This document shows positions 35,701-43,148 of a stretch of 53,567 bases of DNA, in pieces (position 1 is the first letter of the stretch; every line of letters starts with the position of its first letter). The position numbers were made by a program, and so were the translations under genes. This DNA comes from Opitutia bacterium Tous-C1TDCM (GTDB taxonomy: Bacteria; Verrucomicrobiota; Verrucomicrobiia; Opitutales; Opitutaceae): assembly GCA_002288455.1 (NCBI GenBank), contig NEUS01000009.1, forward strand, positions 1-53,567. Reading direction: 5' to 3'. Below the pieces are notes generated by a model. It had not been told where the DNA came from, did no database searches, and was given only the letters and a program-made list of their open reading frames with translations.

Positions 35701-38529
35701 AACATTTCCCGGAGTTCCTCCTTCACTCTCACCCTCGGCGGCACCAACACGGGCAATAACACAATCTCGTCCGTCATCCCCAACTCCGGTTACTACAACA
35801 CCTACGTCGAGAAAATCGGCGCCGGCACCTGGGTCCTCTCCGGCGCCAATCTCTACAGCGGCTATACCACCGTCACCGCCGGCACCCTCGCCCTCGGCGC
35901 CAACAATGTCCTCGAGGACACCAGCGGCCTCTACGTCAACGGCGGTACCTTCGCCCTCGGCGGCTTCAACGACACCGTCGGCTCCGTCTCCGGCAACGGC
36001 GGCAACATCACCGGCCCCGGCACCCTCACCTCCTCCTCGTTCACGTTCAACCACGCCGGCTCCGCCCTCGTCTCCGCCCTCCTCGCCGGCCCCTCCGCCA
36101 ATTTGACCATGTCCGGCGGCGGCGTCCTCACCCTCAGCGGCGCCAATACCTTCGCCGGCAGCGTCCAGATCCAACACGGCACGATCGAGGCCAATACCCT
36201 CGCCGCCACCGGCTCCGCCAACTCCCTCGGCGCCGGCACCTCCGCCCTCGAGCTCGGCAGCGGCACCAATTCCGGCACCCTCGCCTACACCGGCTCCGGC
36301 TCGACCACCAACCGCAATATCGTCCTCTCCGGCACCACCGGCGGCGGCACCCTCGCCGCCAACGGCACCGGCAACGTCACCTTCTCCGGCACCGTCACCG
36401 CCGCCACCGGCGGCAACAAAATCCTCACCCTCGCCGGCACCCACACCGGCAACAACACGCTCTCCGGCATCATCTCCGATCCGTCCGGCGGCCTCACCAC
36501 CGCCCTCGTCAAATCCGGCGCCGGCACCTGGCAACTCTCCGGCGCCAATACCTTCACCGGCGGCGTCACCATCAACGGCGGCATCCTCTCCTTCGCCGCC
36601 AACAACGCCCTCTTCTCCGGCGGCAATGTCGTCGTCGACGGCGCCACCTCCGCCACCTTCGGCCTCAACGGCACTTCCCAATCCATCGGCACCCTCACCT
36701 TCGGCGGCGCCGCCGCCACGTCCTCCTCCGTCAACACCGTCGCCCTCGGCGCCGGCACTTTGACCCTCGGCGGCAACGTCACCTACCTAGCCACCGGCAA
36801 TCCCCTCTCCGCCGTCATCTCCGGCGGCACCCTCGCCCTCGGCGCCCATCGCACTTTCGCCGTCAGCAATTCCACCTCCACCATCTCCGAGCTCAACGTC
36901 TCCTCCGTCATCGCCGGTTCCGGGTTCGGCCTCACGAAGACCGGCGCCGGCCGCCTCTTCCTCACCGGCGCCAACACCTACAACGGCGGCACCGTCGTCA
37001 ACGCAGGCGAACTCTACCTCGGCGCCGCCAACGCCCTCGCCGCCGGCAGCAACGTCACCATCAATGCCAACGTCGCCGGTTCCGCCGCCCTCATCGTCGG
37101 CGGCGGCTTCAACCAAAACATCGGTACCCTCGCGATCGGCGGCGCCGGCGGCACCGCGTCCTCGCAGAATCTCTTCCAGATCGACACCGGCAGCACCGTC
37201 ACCCTCGGCGGCAACGTCGCCTACGATGCCACCGGCAATCCGCTCACCGCCGACATCTTCTCCGGCGGCACCCTCGCCCTCGGCGCCACCCGCACCTTCG
37301 ACATCGCCGACTCCTCCTCCACCGCCACCGAGCTCCGCGTCTACACGACCGTCTCCGGCACCGGCTTCGGTGTGACCAAGACCGGCGCCGGCCGCCTCGC
37401 CCTCTACGGCACCAACACGTTCACCGGCCCGGTCGAGATCCGGAGCGGTTCGCTCGAAGCCTCCATCCTCGCCGCCGGCGGCTCGTTCAGCTCCCTCGGC
37501 GCCGGCACCGGCGCCATCTCCCTCGGCTACCTCATCGACTCCGGCACCCTCGCCTACACCGGCAGCGGCCACACCACCGACCGCGCCCTCGTCCTCGCCG
37601 GCACCACCGGCGGCGGCACCCTCTCGGCCGACGGTACCGGCCCCGTCGTCTTCTCCGGCAGCATCTCCGCCGCCGGCGGCGGCAACAAACTCCTCACCCT
37701 CGCAGGCACCAACACCGGCAACAACACGGTCTCCGGCGTCATCTCCGACCCCTCCGGCTTCACCACCGCCGTCGCCAAAACCGGCACCGGCACCTGGGTC
37801 GTCTCCGGCACCAACACCTACTCCGGCGGCACCACCGTCAGCGGCGGCACCCTCATCGCCTCCACCGCCAACGGCCTCGGCACCGGCAGCATCACCCTCG
37901 ACGGCGGCAGCCTCCGCGTCGCCAACGGCATCTCCCTCCCCAACTCCCTCGCCTTCGGCAGCGGCGGCGGCACCATCGGCGGTAACGCCACCATCGCCGG
38001 CCCCGTGCCCGTCGGCCCCAACGTCGTTCTCTCCCCCGGCGATTCCCCCGGCACTCTCACCTTCAACGGCGCCCTCAACTGGGCCGGGGGCGGCAGCTAC
38101 ACCGTCGATCTCCTAAGCGCCACCGGTGCCACCCCCGGCACCACCCACGACACCCTCGTAGTCACCGGCGCCGGCAGCTTCGCCGTCAGCGCCACCTCCG
38201 GCTCGCCGTTCACGCTGAACCTCATCTCCCTCTCCAGCGCCCTCGTCGCCGGCAACATTTCCGATTTCACCAGCTCCGGCACCTACGCCTGGCAGATCGC
38301 CTCGTCGGTCAACCCGATCACCGGCTTCAACGCCAACGCCTTCGCGTTCAACACCTCCGGCTTCACCAATTCCACCGGCCTCGGCACTTTCTACGTCAGC
38401 CTCGGCGGCAGCGGCGGCAACACCGCCATTCTCCTCAACTTCACGCCGATCCCAGAGCCCTCCACCTGGGCCCTCCTCCTCGCCGGCGCCGCGTTGGTCG
38501 GATTCCTCGAGTACCGCCGGCGGCGCTGA
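32737..38529 (+). CDS. Giant PEP-CTERM protein with autotransporter-associated beta-strand repeats
   Basis: 1930 residues. A signal peptide (about 1-31) precedes a long beta-helix built from roughly a dozen or more repeats of the type KTGTGTLTLSGANTYTGG with FTLGGSNTGNN-like strands (PATR, autotransporter-associated). There is no outer-membrane barrel. The C-terminus is IPEPSTWALLLAGAALVGFL followed by EYRRRR, a PEP-CTERM sorting tail recognised by an exosortase that must be encoded elsewhere. The protein should be exported and cleaved at the tail, then surface- or matrix-associated, perhaps in exopolysaccharide. ATG 32737 opens the signal peptide; an earlier in-frame start falls in repeat DNA. 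Strong Gly/Thr/Ser codon repetition creates long antisense open frames. Confidence 0.93.
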   Translation: MSHRSLRRAPFRGLVSLVAALAAASSSAPAATFTWVGLGLGNNWSTSLNWSGNVVPANDGTAMIEFGGIAVLSPNISSVWSIDSLTFVSGAGAFTLGGSTLTVGAGGITNAASNLQTVSAPIVVGAAQTWDSGSAGLTVSGIVSGSANLTKTGTGTLFLSGANTFTGTLTVTRGTVHLGANPAATTGSLVVNSQTAAATAAFDFDDADVTFASVQLGGTGGTATSTSNIVGNNGTLTLSGGLTFDATNNPLGSTIAGRLSLAAGNRTFTIGDSTNAIADVTISRSISGSGNLVKTGPGTLVLSATNSYSGDTIVNRGTLQLGANQSAATTNLVVRADSAATPTFDLNGNNATFTNITLGGITGFVGNIATGAGTLTVSNSIVYDATNNPPSATLGVSLEIGSGTVTIDVGNSSAAHPDLLISSMISGGGGLLKTGTGTLTLSGASTYDGGLKIAAGTVIVSNFPDPGASSPFGDGTSPLQLGDGTSAGAIEYTGAGDTSSRDIDLTGTTGNGKIISSGAGALILTGNLSTVGIGNKFLELSGSNTGANRLDGPISDGSAVTGLIKSGSGTWTLNTSSSFTGDVKIYEGILKTSSIEYNGTHSALGAGSNIGFGNGSDSGTLLYEGSGTSTDRNIILAGTTGGASILNNGTGGIRLSGAFSAPGLGAKSFTLGGSNTDDNYFDGDIVDSASGATSLVKTGTGSWILAGTNTYTGGTLISDGTLYIGYDTPGTLPGNATNHGTLIFSRSDTYNYAGVISGTGSVFQKGNGELSLTGLNTFTGEFGVLKGTVSFSTFGTPGVSGPFGAGSSPIQLGSGESEGQLKYTGTGTSSSRGFDLAGDYGNGKISNHGTGALTLSGNLIASGPGAKFFILGGNNTGNNVFSGTISDSGGGYTGLKKQDAGTWTVSGTSTFTGDVELENGTLIATSLANSGTSSALGAGTALRFNASSGSPVLSYTGGTTSSNRSIDFYSDATILANGSGPLTLTGTFNISRSSSFTLTLGGTNTGNNTISSVIPNSGYYNTYVEKIGAGTWVLSGANLYSGYTTVTAGTLALGANNVLEDTSGLYVNGGTFALGGFNDTVGSVSGNGGNITGPGTLTSSSFTFNHAGSALVSALLAGPSANLTMSGGGVLTLSGANTFAGSVQIQHGTIEANTLAATGSANSLGAGTSALELGSGTNSGTLAYTGSGSTTNRNIVLSGTTGGGTLAANGTGNVTFSGTVTAATGGNKILTLAGTHTGNNTLSGIISDPSGGLTTALVKSGAGTWQLSGANTFTGGVTINGGILSFAANNALFSGGNVVVDGATSATFGLNGTSQSIGTLTFGGAAATSSSVNTVALGAGTLTLGGNVTYLATGNPLSAVISGGTLALGAHRTFAVSNSTSTISELNVSSVIAGSGFGLTKTGAGRLFLTGANTYNGGTVVNAGELYLGAANALAAGSNVTINANVAGSAALIVGGGFNQNIGTLAIGGAGGTASSQNLFQIDTGSTVTLGGNVAYDATGNPLTADIFSGGTLALGATRTFDIADSSSTATELRVYTTVSGTGFGVTKTGAGRLALYGTNTFTGPVEIRSGSLEASILAAGGSFSSLGAGTGAISLGYLIDSGTLAYTGSGHTTDRALVLAGTTGGGTLSADGTGPVVFSGSISAAGGGNKLLTLAGTNTGNNTVSGVISDPSGFTTAVAKTGTGTWVVSGTNTYSGGTTVSGGTLIASTANGLGTGSITLDGGSLRVANGISLPNSLAFGSGGGTIGGNATIAGPVPVGPNVVLSPGDSPGTLTFNGALNWAGGGSYTVDLLSATGATPGTTHDTLVVTGAGSFAVSATSGSPFTLNLISLSSALVAGNISDFTSSGTYAWQIASSVNPITGFNANAFAFNTSGFTNSTGLGTFYVSLGGSGGNTAILLNFTPIPEPSTWALLLAGAALVGFLEYRRRR

Positions 38530-38546
38530 AGCAGCGCAGGGAGCCG

Positions 38547-38637
38547 GTAAGCTCTAAGCTGTAAGCCAAAAGCTCCAAGCCCCCGGCAGATCCCGAGCTT
38601 ATAGCTTTAAGCTTGGAGCTTACCGCTTAAAGCTTCC
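38547..38637. repeat. Inverted heptamer arrays (AAGCTNN) between convergent genes
   Basis: The left arm uses TAAGCTC, TAAGCTG, TAAGCCA, AAAGCTC, CAAGCCC; the right arm uses GAGCTTA, TAGCTTT, AAGCTTG, GAGCTTA, CCGCTTA, AAGCTTC. AAGCTCCAAGC at 38570-38580 pairs perfectly with GCTTGGAGCTT at 38611-38621. It fills the gap between the two convergent stops and could act as a bidirectional terminator. Confidence 0.85.
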
Positions 38638-39618
38638 TCACAGCAGCCCCCGCACTTCCTCCAGCGCCTGCTTCGTGCGCTTCACGCCGTCGAGTTCGCC
38701 GTGCTTCGCGCCTTCGTATTCGATTCCCACATACCCGGAATACCCGGCGCCGATCACGATCCGCATCAGCCGCTCGTAATCCAGCGTCATCTCCGTCTTC
38801 TCCCGCCGGTCCTCGGTGTAGAAACGGCCCGCGCCCGTGTCCCAATCCCACGCCTTCGCGCTCACCGCTTCCTTCACCCAGGGCATGAACTCGCGCAGGC
38901 CCTGGTACGGATTGTACATTTCGCCCGTCGCCCGGTTCGTGTAGAAATTGCCGAAGTCGGGCAGGATTCCCACGCGCTTGTGGTTCGCCAACTTCATCAC
39001 CTGCGTCAGCCACTTGCCGTTGGATGAAAGCCCGCCGTGGTTCTCCACCACGACCCAAAGCCCGCGCTTGTCGCCCTCGACGCAGAGCCGGTGCAATCCG
39101 TCCGCTGCCAGCTTCGCCTGCTCGTTCGCCGGCAACTTCGCGTCGCTCGCCGCATTCACCCGGATGCTGTGGCAGCCAAGGAACGCCGCCGCCTCGAGCC
39201 ACTTCACATGGTTCTCGATCGTCTTCGCCCGCGCCGCTTCCTGCGGCGCCCCCAGCGAACCTTCGCCGTCGACCATAATCAGCAGGCTCTTCACGCCTTC
39301 CCCCGCCGCCCGCTTTTTCATTTCCCCGAGGTAGGCCTCGTCCTTCGCCTTGTCCTTGAACATCTGGTTCACGTACTCGAGGCCGTCGATCCCGACGGAC
39401 CGCGCGATCTTCGCGAACTCCAGATTGTCCAGCGGCTCCGCGCCCGGCCGTTTCAGGAAACGCTTGTTCAGCGACCACTGCGCCAGGCTGATCTTGAACT
39501 TTTCCTTTTTCTCGGATGCCGCCGCGCGCCCCGCGGGGGCGACAGCCACCGCCGCCCCGAACACGGCCGCGGATTGAAGAAACGAACGACGGGAAACAAC
39601 GGAGGACGGATTATTCAT
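38638..39618 (-). CDS. Tat-exported sugar phosphate isomerase/epimerase family protein
   Basis: 326 residues. A Tat signal (VSRRSFLQSAAVFGAAVAVAP) is followed by an AP-endonuclease-2 type TIM barrel: ISLAQWSLNKRF, VGIDGLEYVNQMF, LGCHSIRVN, VVVENHGGLSS (Glu/His metal-site strand), ILPDFGNF and YVGIEYEGAKHGELDGVKRT. Barrel enzymes of this family isomerise or epimerise sugars or inositols with a divalent metal. Export suggests action in the periplasm. The next gene upstream on the same strand is a Tat-exported Gfo/Idh/MocA enzyme; such pairs are frequent in Verrucomicrobia and Planctomycetes and probably act on the same sugar. The start is at 39618, opening the Tat signal. Confidence 0.88.
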   Translation of the reverse strand: MNNPSSVVSRRSFLQSAAVFGAAVAVAPAGRAAASEKKEKFKISLAQWSLNKRFLKRPGAEPLDNLEFAKIARSVGIDGLEYVNQMFKDKAKDEAYLGEMKKRAAGEGVKSLLIMVDGEGSLGAPQEAARAKTIENHVKWLEAAAFLGCHSIRVNAASDAKLPANEQAKLAADGLHRLCVEGDKRGLWVVVENHGGLSSNGKWLTQVMKLANHKRVGILPDFGNFYTNRATGEMYNPYQGLREFMPWVKEAVSAKAWDWDTGAGRFYTEDRREKTEMTLDYERLMRIVIGAGYSGYVGIEYEGAKHGELDGVKRTKQALEEVRGLL

Positions 39619-39634
39619 AAAAGAAAATGCGGTG

Positions 39635-39790
39635 GAACACGGAGACCACGGAGGCAAACCGGAGGTGCACAGAGTGTGGGTGGATATTCGGGATCGACTG
39701 CCTTTGCCCTTCCGGCGCCCGCCGCAACCCCGGACTCGATTCCGGCCATTCGTTCTCCGTGAACTCCGCTCCGTCCTCGGTGATCTCTGC
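39635..39790. repeat. Inverted CACGGAG/CTCCGTG arrays
   Basis: The left arm (39635-39674) has AACACGGAG, ACCACGGAG and GCACAGAG; the right arm (39753-39790) has TTCTCCGTG, AACTCCGCT and ATCTCTGCG. Units are about 9 bp. It lies between two minus-strand genes. Confidence 0.7.
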
Positions 39791-39838
39791 GACCCAAGTG
39801 AATTTCGGAATCGAGGTTCATGGAAAAATGGGGTGGGC

Positions 39839-39925
39839 GTCGGCCTTCGCCGACCCGGGCCCGGACAAGGCAGCGGCGGCGAATTCATTTCCGCCGCCGC
39901 CCTTCTTTCAACTTTCAGCTTTCAA
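39839..39925. repeat. Two hairpins followed by a heptamer array
   Basis: GTCGGC-CTTC-GCCGAC (39839-39854), then a GCGGCGG/CCGCCGC stem with a TTCAT region (39873-39900), then CTTTCAA, CTTTCAG, CTTTCAA (39905-39925), just 3' of the Gfo/Idh stop at 39942 on the minus strand. It could act in termination. Confidence 0.65.
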
Positions 39926-39941
39926 CTCGCGCCAAGCGCGC

Positions 39942-41372
39942 TCACGCCACGATCGCGTTCGGATCCCAGCCGCGGCGGTACGTCGGATACAGCAATTTGT
40001 CCGCTTCCGGATTGCTGGTCTTCATCGCCACCGGATCCCAGGTGAACTTGCCGCCCACGAGGATCGCCATCGTCCCGAGACAAACCATCTCGGTGAACGG
40101 CACCGAATATTCGAAGTTGGAACCGGCCGCGAGCGGGTTGTTGGCGCGGATCGCCTTGATCCACTCGATGTGCGGATTGCCGATCGGATCCGGACGCGGG
40201 ATCGTCTTCGGCGGCATCTTCCCGCCGTCGACGAGCTCCTTGTGGAAGGACTCCGGGATGAAGCGCGGGCTGTTGCAGTAGTCGTTGCCGTCGTAAACCG
40301 TCCCCTTGCTGCCGATCAGCAGCTGGCCGCCGTGCGCCAACTGCCGCGTTGCCTCCATCTGCTTCGGCTTCGCCGGCTTCTCGCCGCCTTCGGACCACGT
40401 CACCTTCACCGGCGGCAATTTCTTGCCGTTCACGGTGCGCTCCGGGAACTGGTACTCGACGATCGCCGACTTCGGGAACGCGATCTTGCTCGGCTGCACG
40501 ATCTTCTTGAGCTCCACGCTCGTCGGCGCGCCCAGCTCCAGATTCCAATACGCCGCATCCATCAGATGGCAGGCCATGTCGCCCAACGCGCCGCAACCAT
40601 AGTCGATGTAGCCGCGCCACTTGAACGGATGGATGTCCGGGCTGTACGGACGCTCCGGCGCCCGGCCCAGGAAGAGATCCTGCGAAAAGCCTTCCGGCGG
40701 CGTGCCGCCCTTCGGCCATTCCGCCATGCCCTGCGGCCACACCACGCGCTCGCGGCCGTCCGGCCCCTTCGCCGCGGAACGGTTCGTCCAGATCTGCGCC
40801 TCGCGCACTTCGCCGAGCAGGCCGCCCTGGAACCACTCGCGCACCAGGCGGATGCCTTCCATCGAATGTCCCTGGTTGCCCATCTGCGTGCACACGCCGT
40901 TCAGCCGCGCCAAGCGCAGCAACTCGCGCGCCTCGCCCACCGTCTGCGTCAGCGGCTTCTGGATATAAACGTGCTTGCCCAGCATGATCGCCATGCACGC
41001 CGGCAGGAAGTGCATGTGGTCCGGCGTCGCCACGCCGACCGCGTCGATCTCATTGTCCATCTCGACCAGCATCTTCCGGAAATCGGTGTAGCGTTTCGCC
41101 TTCGGGAAGGTCTCGAAGAGCTTCTTCACGTTCGGCCGCGTCCAATCGACGTCGCACAATGCCACCACCTCTTCGTCCTTCACGCCCATGATGTCGCTGA
41201 AGCCCTTGCCGCCGCAGCCGATCTGCGCGACGCGGATCTTGGCCCCCGGCGCGATCGGCCGGGGCTTGCGGGGCTGCTTGGCCAGCGAGGCGCAGGCGGA
41301 AAATCCCAGCATGGCGGCGGCCATGGCCGAGAACGTGATGAAATCGCGACGAGTCAGGTTGGTTTGTGACAT
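39942..41372 (-). CDS. Tat-exported Gfo/Idh/MocA-family oxidoreductase
   Basis: 476 residues. The Tat motif TRRDFITF is followed by a hydrophobic stretch ending GFSAC, which may also serve as a lipobox. The NAD(P)-binding fold starts IRVAQIGCGGKGFSD, with ALCDVDW after the second strand. VGVATPDHMHFLPA and VYIQKPLTQTVGEARELL carry the family's HxxxA and EKP-like (here QKP) motifs; the EKP lysine is kept. A C-terminal substrate domain follows. It oxidises a sugar or sugar derivative. Next to the isomerase gene (same strand, 323 bp away) it likely works on the same compound. The start is at 41372, opening the Tat signal. Confidence 0.9.
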   Translation of the reverse strand: MSQTNLTRRDFITFSAMAAAMLGFSACASLAKQPRKPRPIAPGAKIRVAQIGCGGKGFSDIMGVKDEEVVALCDVDWTRPNVKKLFETFPKAKRYTDFRKMLVEMDNEIDAVGVATPDHMHFLPACMAIMLGKHVYIQKPLTQTVGEARELLRLARLNGVCTQMGNQGHSMEGIRLVREWFQGGLLGEVREAQIWTNRSAAKGPDGRERVVWPQGMAEWPKGGTPPEGFSQDLFLGRAPERPYSPDIHPFKWRGYIDYGCGALGDMACHLMDAAYWNLELGAPTSVELKKIVQPSKIAFPKSAIVEYQFPERTVNGKKLPPVKVTWSEGGEKPAKPKQMEATRQLAHGGQLLIGSKGTVYDGNDYCNSPRFIPESFHKELVDGGKMPPKTIPRPDPIGNPHIEWIKAIRANNPLAAGSNFEYSVPFTEMVCLGTMAILVGGKFTWDPVAMKTSNPEADKLLYPTYRRGWDPNAIVA

Positions 41373-41537
41373 GAGGTAAGAGGTCGAGGGGTTGCTGCGC
41401 GGGGCCGGACGCAACGGACGCCCCGAGGATGCGCAGTGTTTTCGAACCGACGCGCGCAAGTCAACGCCCGGCCCTGCGCGAATCTTGCCCGAGGCAATGT
41501 TTCCCTTGTCGGACGCTCCGCCCCCCGCTCCGCGTCC

Positions 41538-41580
41538 TTCAACTTTCACCCTTCAACTTTCACCCTTCAACTTTCAACTC
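41538..41580 (+). repeat. Heptamer array abutting a stop codon
   Basis: Six 7-bp units: TTCAACT, TTCACCC, TTCAACT, TTCACCC, TTCAACT, TTCAACT. The array ends exactly at the stop codon (41581-41583) of the GH144-like gene. This is the cleanest example of the family. Confidence 0.9.
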
Positions 41581-42990
41581 CTACTCCTGCGCCCCCACCG
41601 TCGCCAACATCGGCGCATTTTCCCCGGATCCCGTGCGCACAAATCCCGCCAGCCGCATCCCGCGCTGCACCTCCGGCGCCCGCATGAAGGTCCGCCACAC
41701 CAGCCCTGTGCGCAGATTTTCCGCCATCACCAAGGTGATGCCCACGTTGATCCCGATCACATCCGGCGCCACCCAGCCCGTGTGCGGATTGAAAGCATCC
41801 GCGAAACCGTAACGCCCCCACAGCGCCGGCCCGCCGACCTCCCGCATCCGCCGCAACGCCGTCAGGCATTCCCGCGGCGCAAAGGGCAGCGACCCGCCCG
41901 GCGCGCACGGCACCAGCGTGCCGTCGCTCAAATCCTCGTCCGGCCCCGGCGTGCCCCACGCCACATAGCCCCGCACGCTGTCCGATGCCGTCAGCCCCCA
42001 CAGATCCTGCGACCACATCGGGTACCGCCCGCTCTGCGCCGCCGACCAATCCCGTTGCGCCAACGTCGCCGCGACCGAGTTTTGCCAATAGTCGATTTTC
42101 CCGTCGCGCCGCCCGCGGAAATCGAACCACGCGTGCGCATACTGGTGCGTGAACAGCGACCCGCACTGGATGAACGTCCGCCCGTCCGCCGTCACCACCG
42201 GTTCCCGCCGCCACGCCCGCCATGCGTCCGCCGCCAGCGGCGCCCGCTCCGCCCCGAGCCCGAGCAGATAAAGCCCCATCAGCTCCGAGTAATTGTCCCA
42301 ACGGCTCGCGATGAACCCCGTCTCCGGCCGCCACCCGTGCGTCAAGGTGCGCCCGCCGTTCCGCGCCCATTCCCAGTCGATGCGCCCGTAGATCCGGCCG
42401 ACCAGCATCCGCGTTTCCGGATCGCGCAGATACTCGCGCGCGAAGACCGCGCCCTGCAGCAGCAGCGCCGTGTCGATCGTCGACGCCTCGCTCGCCCACA
42501 CCCGCCGTCCGTCCTGCGCATCCACAAAATGATACAGCCACCCGCGCTCGTGCGGGAAACGCTCCGCCACGAACCGCAGTGTCCGGTGCACCCGCCGCTT
42601 CGCCTCCCCCGGCGGCAACCAGCCCCGCGCATCCGCGACGCACCACGCCGTCAGCGCGAAACCCGCCGCGGCAATGCTCGCCGGCGCCTGCGTCGGCGCC
42701 CCGTTCGCCGGCGCCCGGTCCCGCGTCAACCCCGTCTCCGCATCCGTGTGCTCGAGGAAAAACCGCAGTCCGCGCTGCTGCAGATCGTCGAGCCAGATGC
42801 TCTCCGCCGCCGTCGGCACATACGGCCGTTCCCCCGCCGCGGCCACCGGCCGGAGCGTCGCCCCGCCGAGGAAAACCCCGAGCAGCACCGCCGCCCGCCA
42901 CACCCGCGAGAGACGCAAAAGCCCCCGTGGCCGCGACCGGCCCGCGTTTGGCAAACCCCGGGGTGTTGGGTTGTGAAGTGTCCGCTGCAT
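41581..42990 (-). CDS. Exported glucoamylase-domain glycoside hydrolase (GH144-like)
   Basis: 469 residues from ATG 42990 (a GTG at 42999 would add three). An N-terminal membrane segment (AAVLLGVFLGGATLRPVAAA) serves as the signal. The catalytic (alpha/alpha)6 domain is of the Glycoamylase/GH144 type: LQQRGLRFFLEHTDAETGLTRDR is its typical start region, later WASEASTIDTALLLQGAV, SRWDNYSELMGLYLLGLG, LFTHQYAHAWFDFRG, YFWGLTASD-like DLWGLTASDS and YGFADAFNP. GH144 enzymes act on beta-1,2-glucans, but other beta-glucan activities exist in related groups. It sits between Gfo/Idh and xylanase genes on the same strand. Confidence 0.87.
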   Translation of the reverse strand: MQRTLHNPTPRGLPNAGRSRPRGLLRLSRVWRAAVLLGVFLGGATLRPVAAAGERPYVPTAAESIWLDDLQQRGLRFFLEHTDAETGLTRDRAPANGAPTQAPASIAAAGFALTAWCVADARGWLPPGEAKRRVHRTLRFVAERFPHERGWLYHFVDAQDGRRVWASEASTIDTALLLQGAVFAREYLRDPETRMLVGRIYGRIDWEWARNGGRTLTHGWRPETGFIASRWDNYSELMGLYLLGLGAERAPLAADAWRAWRREPVVTADGRTFIQCGSLFTHQYAHAWFDFRGRRDGKIDYWQNSVAATLAQRDWSAAQSGRYPMWSQDLWGLTASDSVRGYVAWGTPGPDEDLSDGTLVPCAPGGSLPFAPRECLTALRRMREVGGPALWGRYGFADAFNPHTGWVAPDVIGINVGITLVMAENLRTGLVWRTFMRAPEVQRGMRLAGFVRTGSGENAPMLATVGAQE

Positions 42991-43098
42991 GCGACCCACC
43001 TGTTTCCGGAATGATCGTCACCGGATTCGCGCGCGAGCACGTTTTCCGTTTTCCGCCAAAAACTTTCCCGCTGCTCAACGACCCGGCCGGCCGCCCTG

Positions 43099-43126
43099 CT
43101 TTCACCTTTCAACCTTCACCTTTCAA
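43099..43126 (+). repeat. Short heptamer array
   Basis: CTTTCAC, CTTTCAA, CCTTCAC, CTTTCAA between the xylanase stop and the GH144-like start. No partner arm. Confidence 0.75.
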
Positions 43127-43148
43127 CTGTCCCACAATCACAACCGGC

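Noticed and set aside
32650-36681. Long minus-strand frame opposite the PEP-CTERM gene
   Set aside because: Produced by the repetitive codons of the beta-strand repeats on the plus strand; the product has no recognisable domain.
41538-41580. CRISPR array
   Set aside because: Units of 7 bp with no spacers, and no cas genes nearby. The arrays are simple degenerate repeats.
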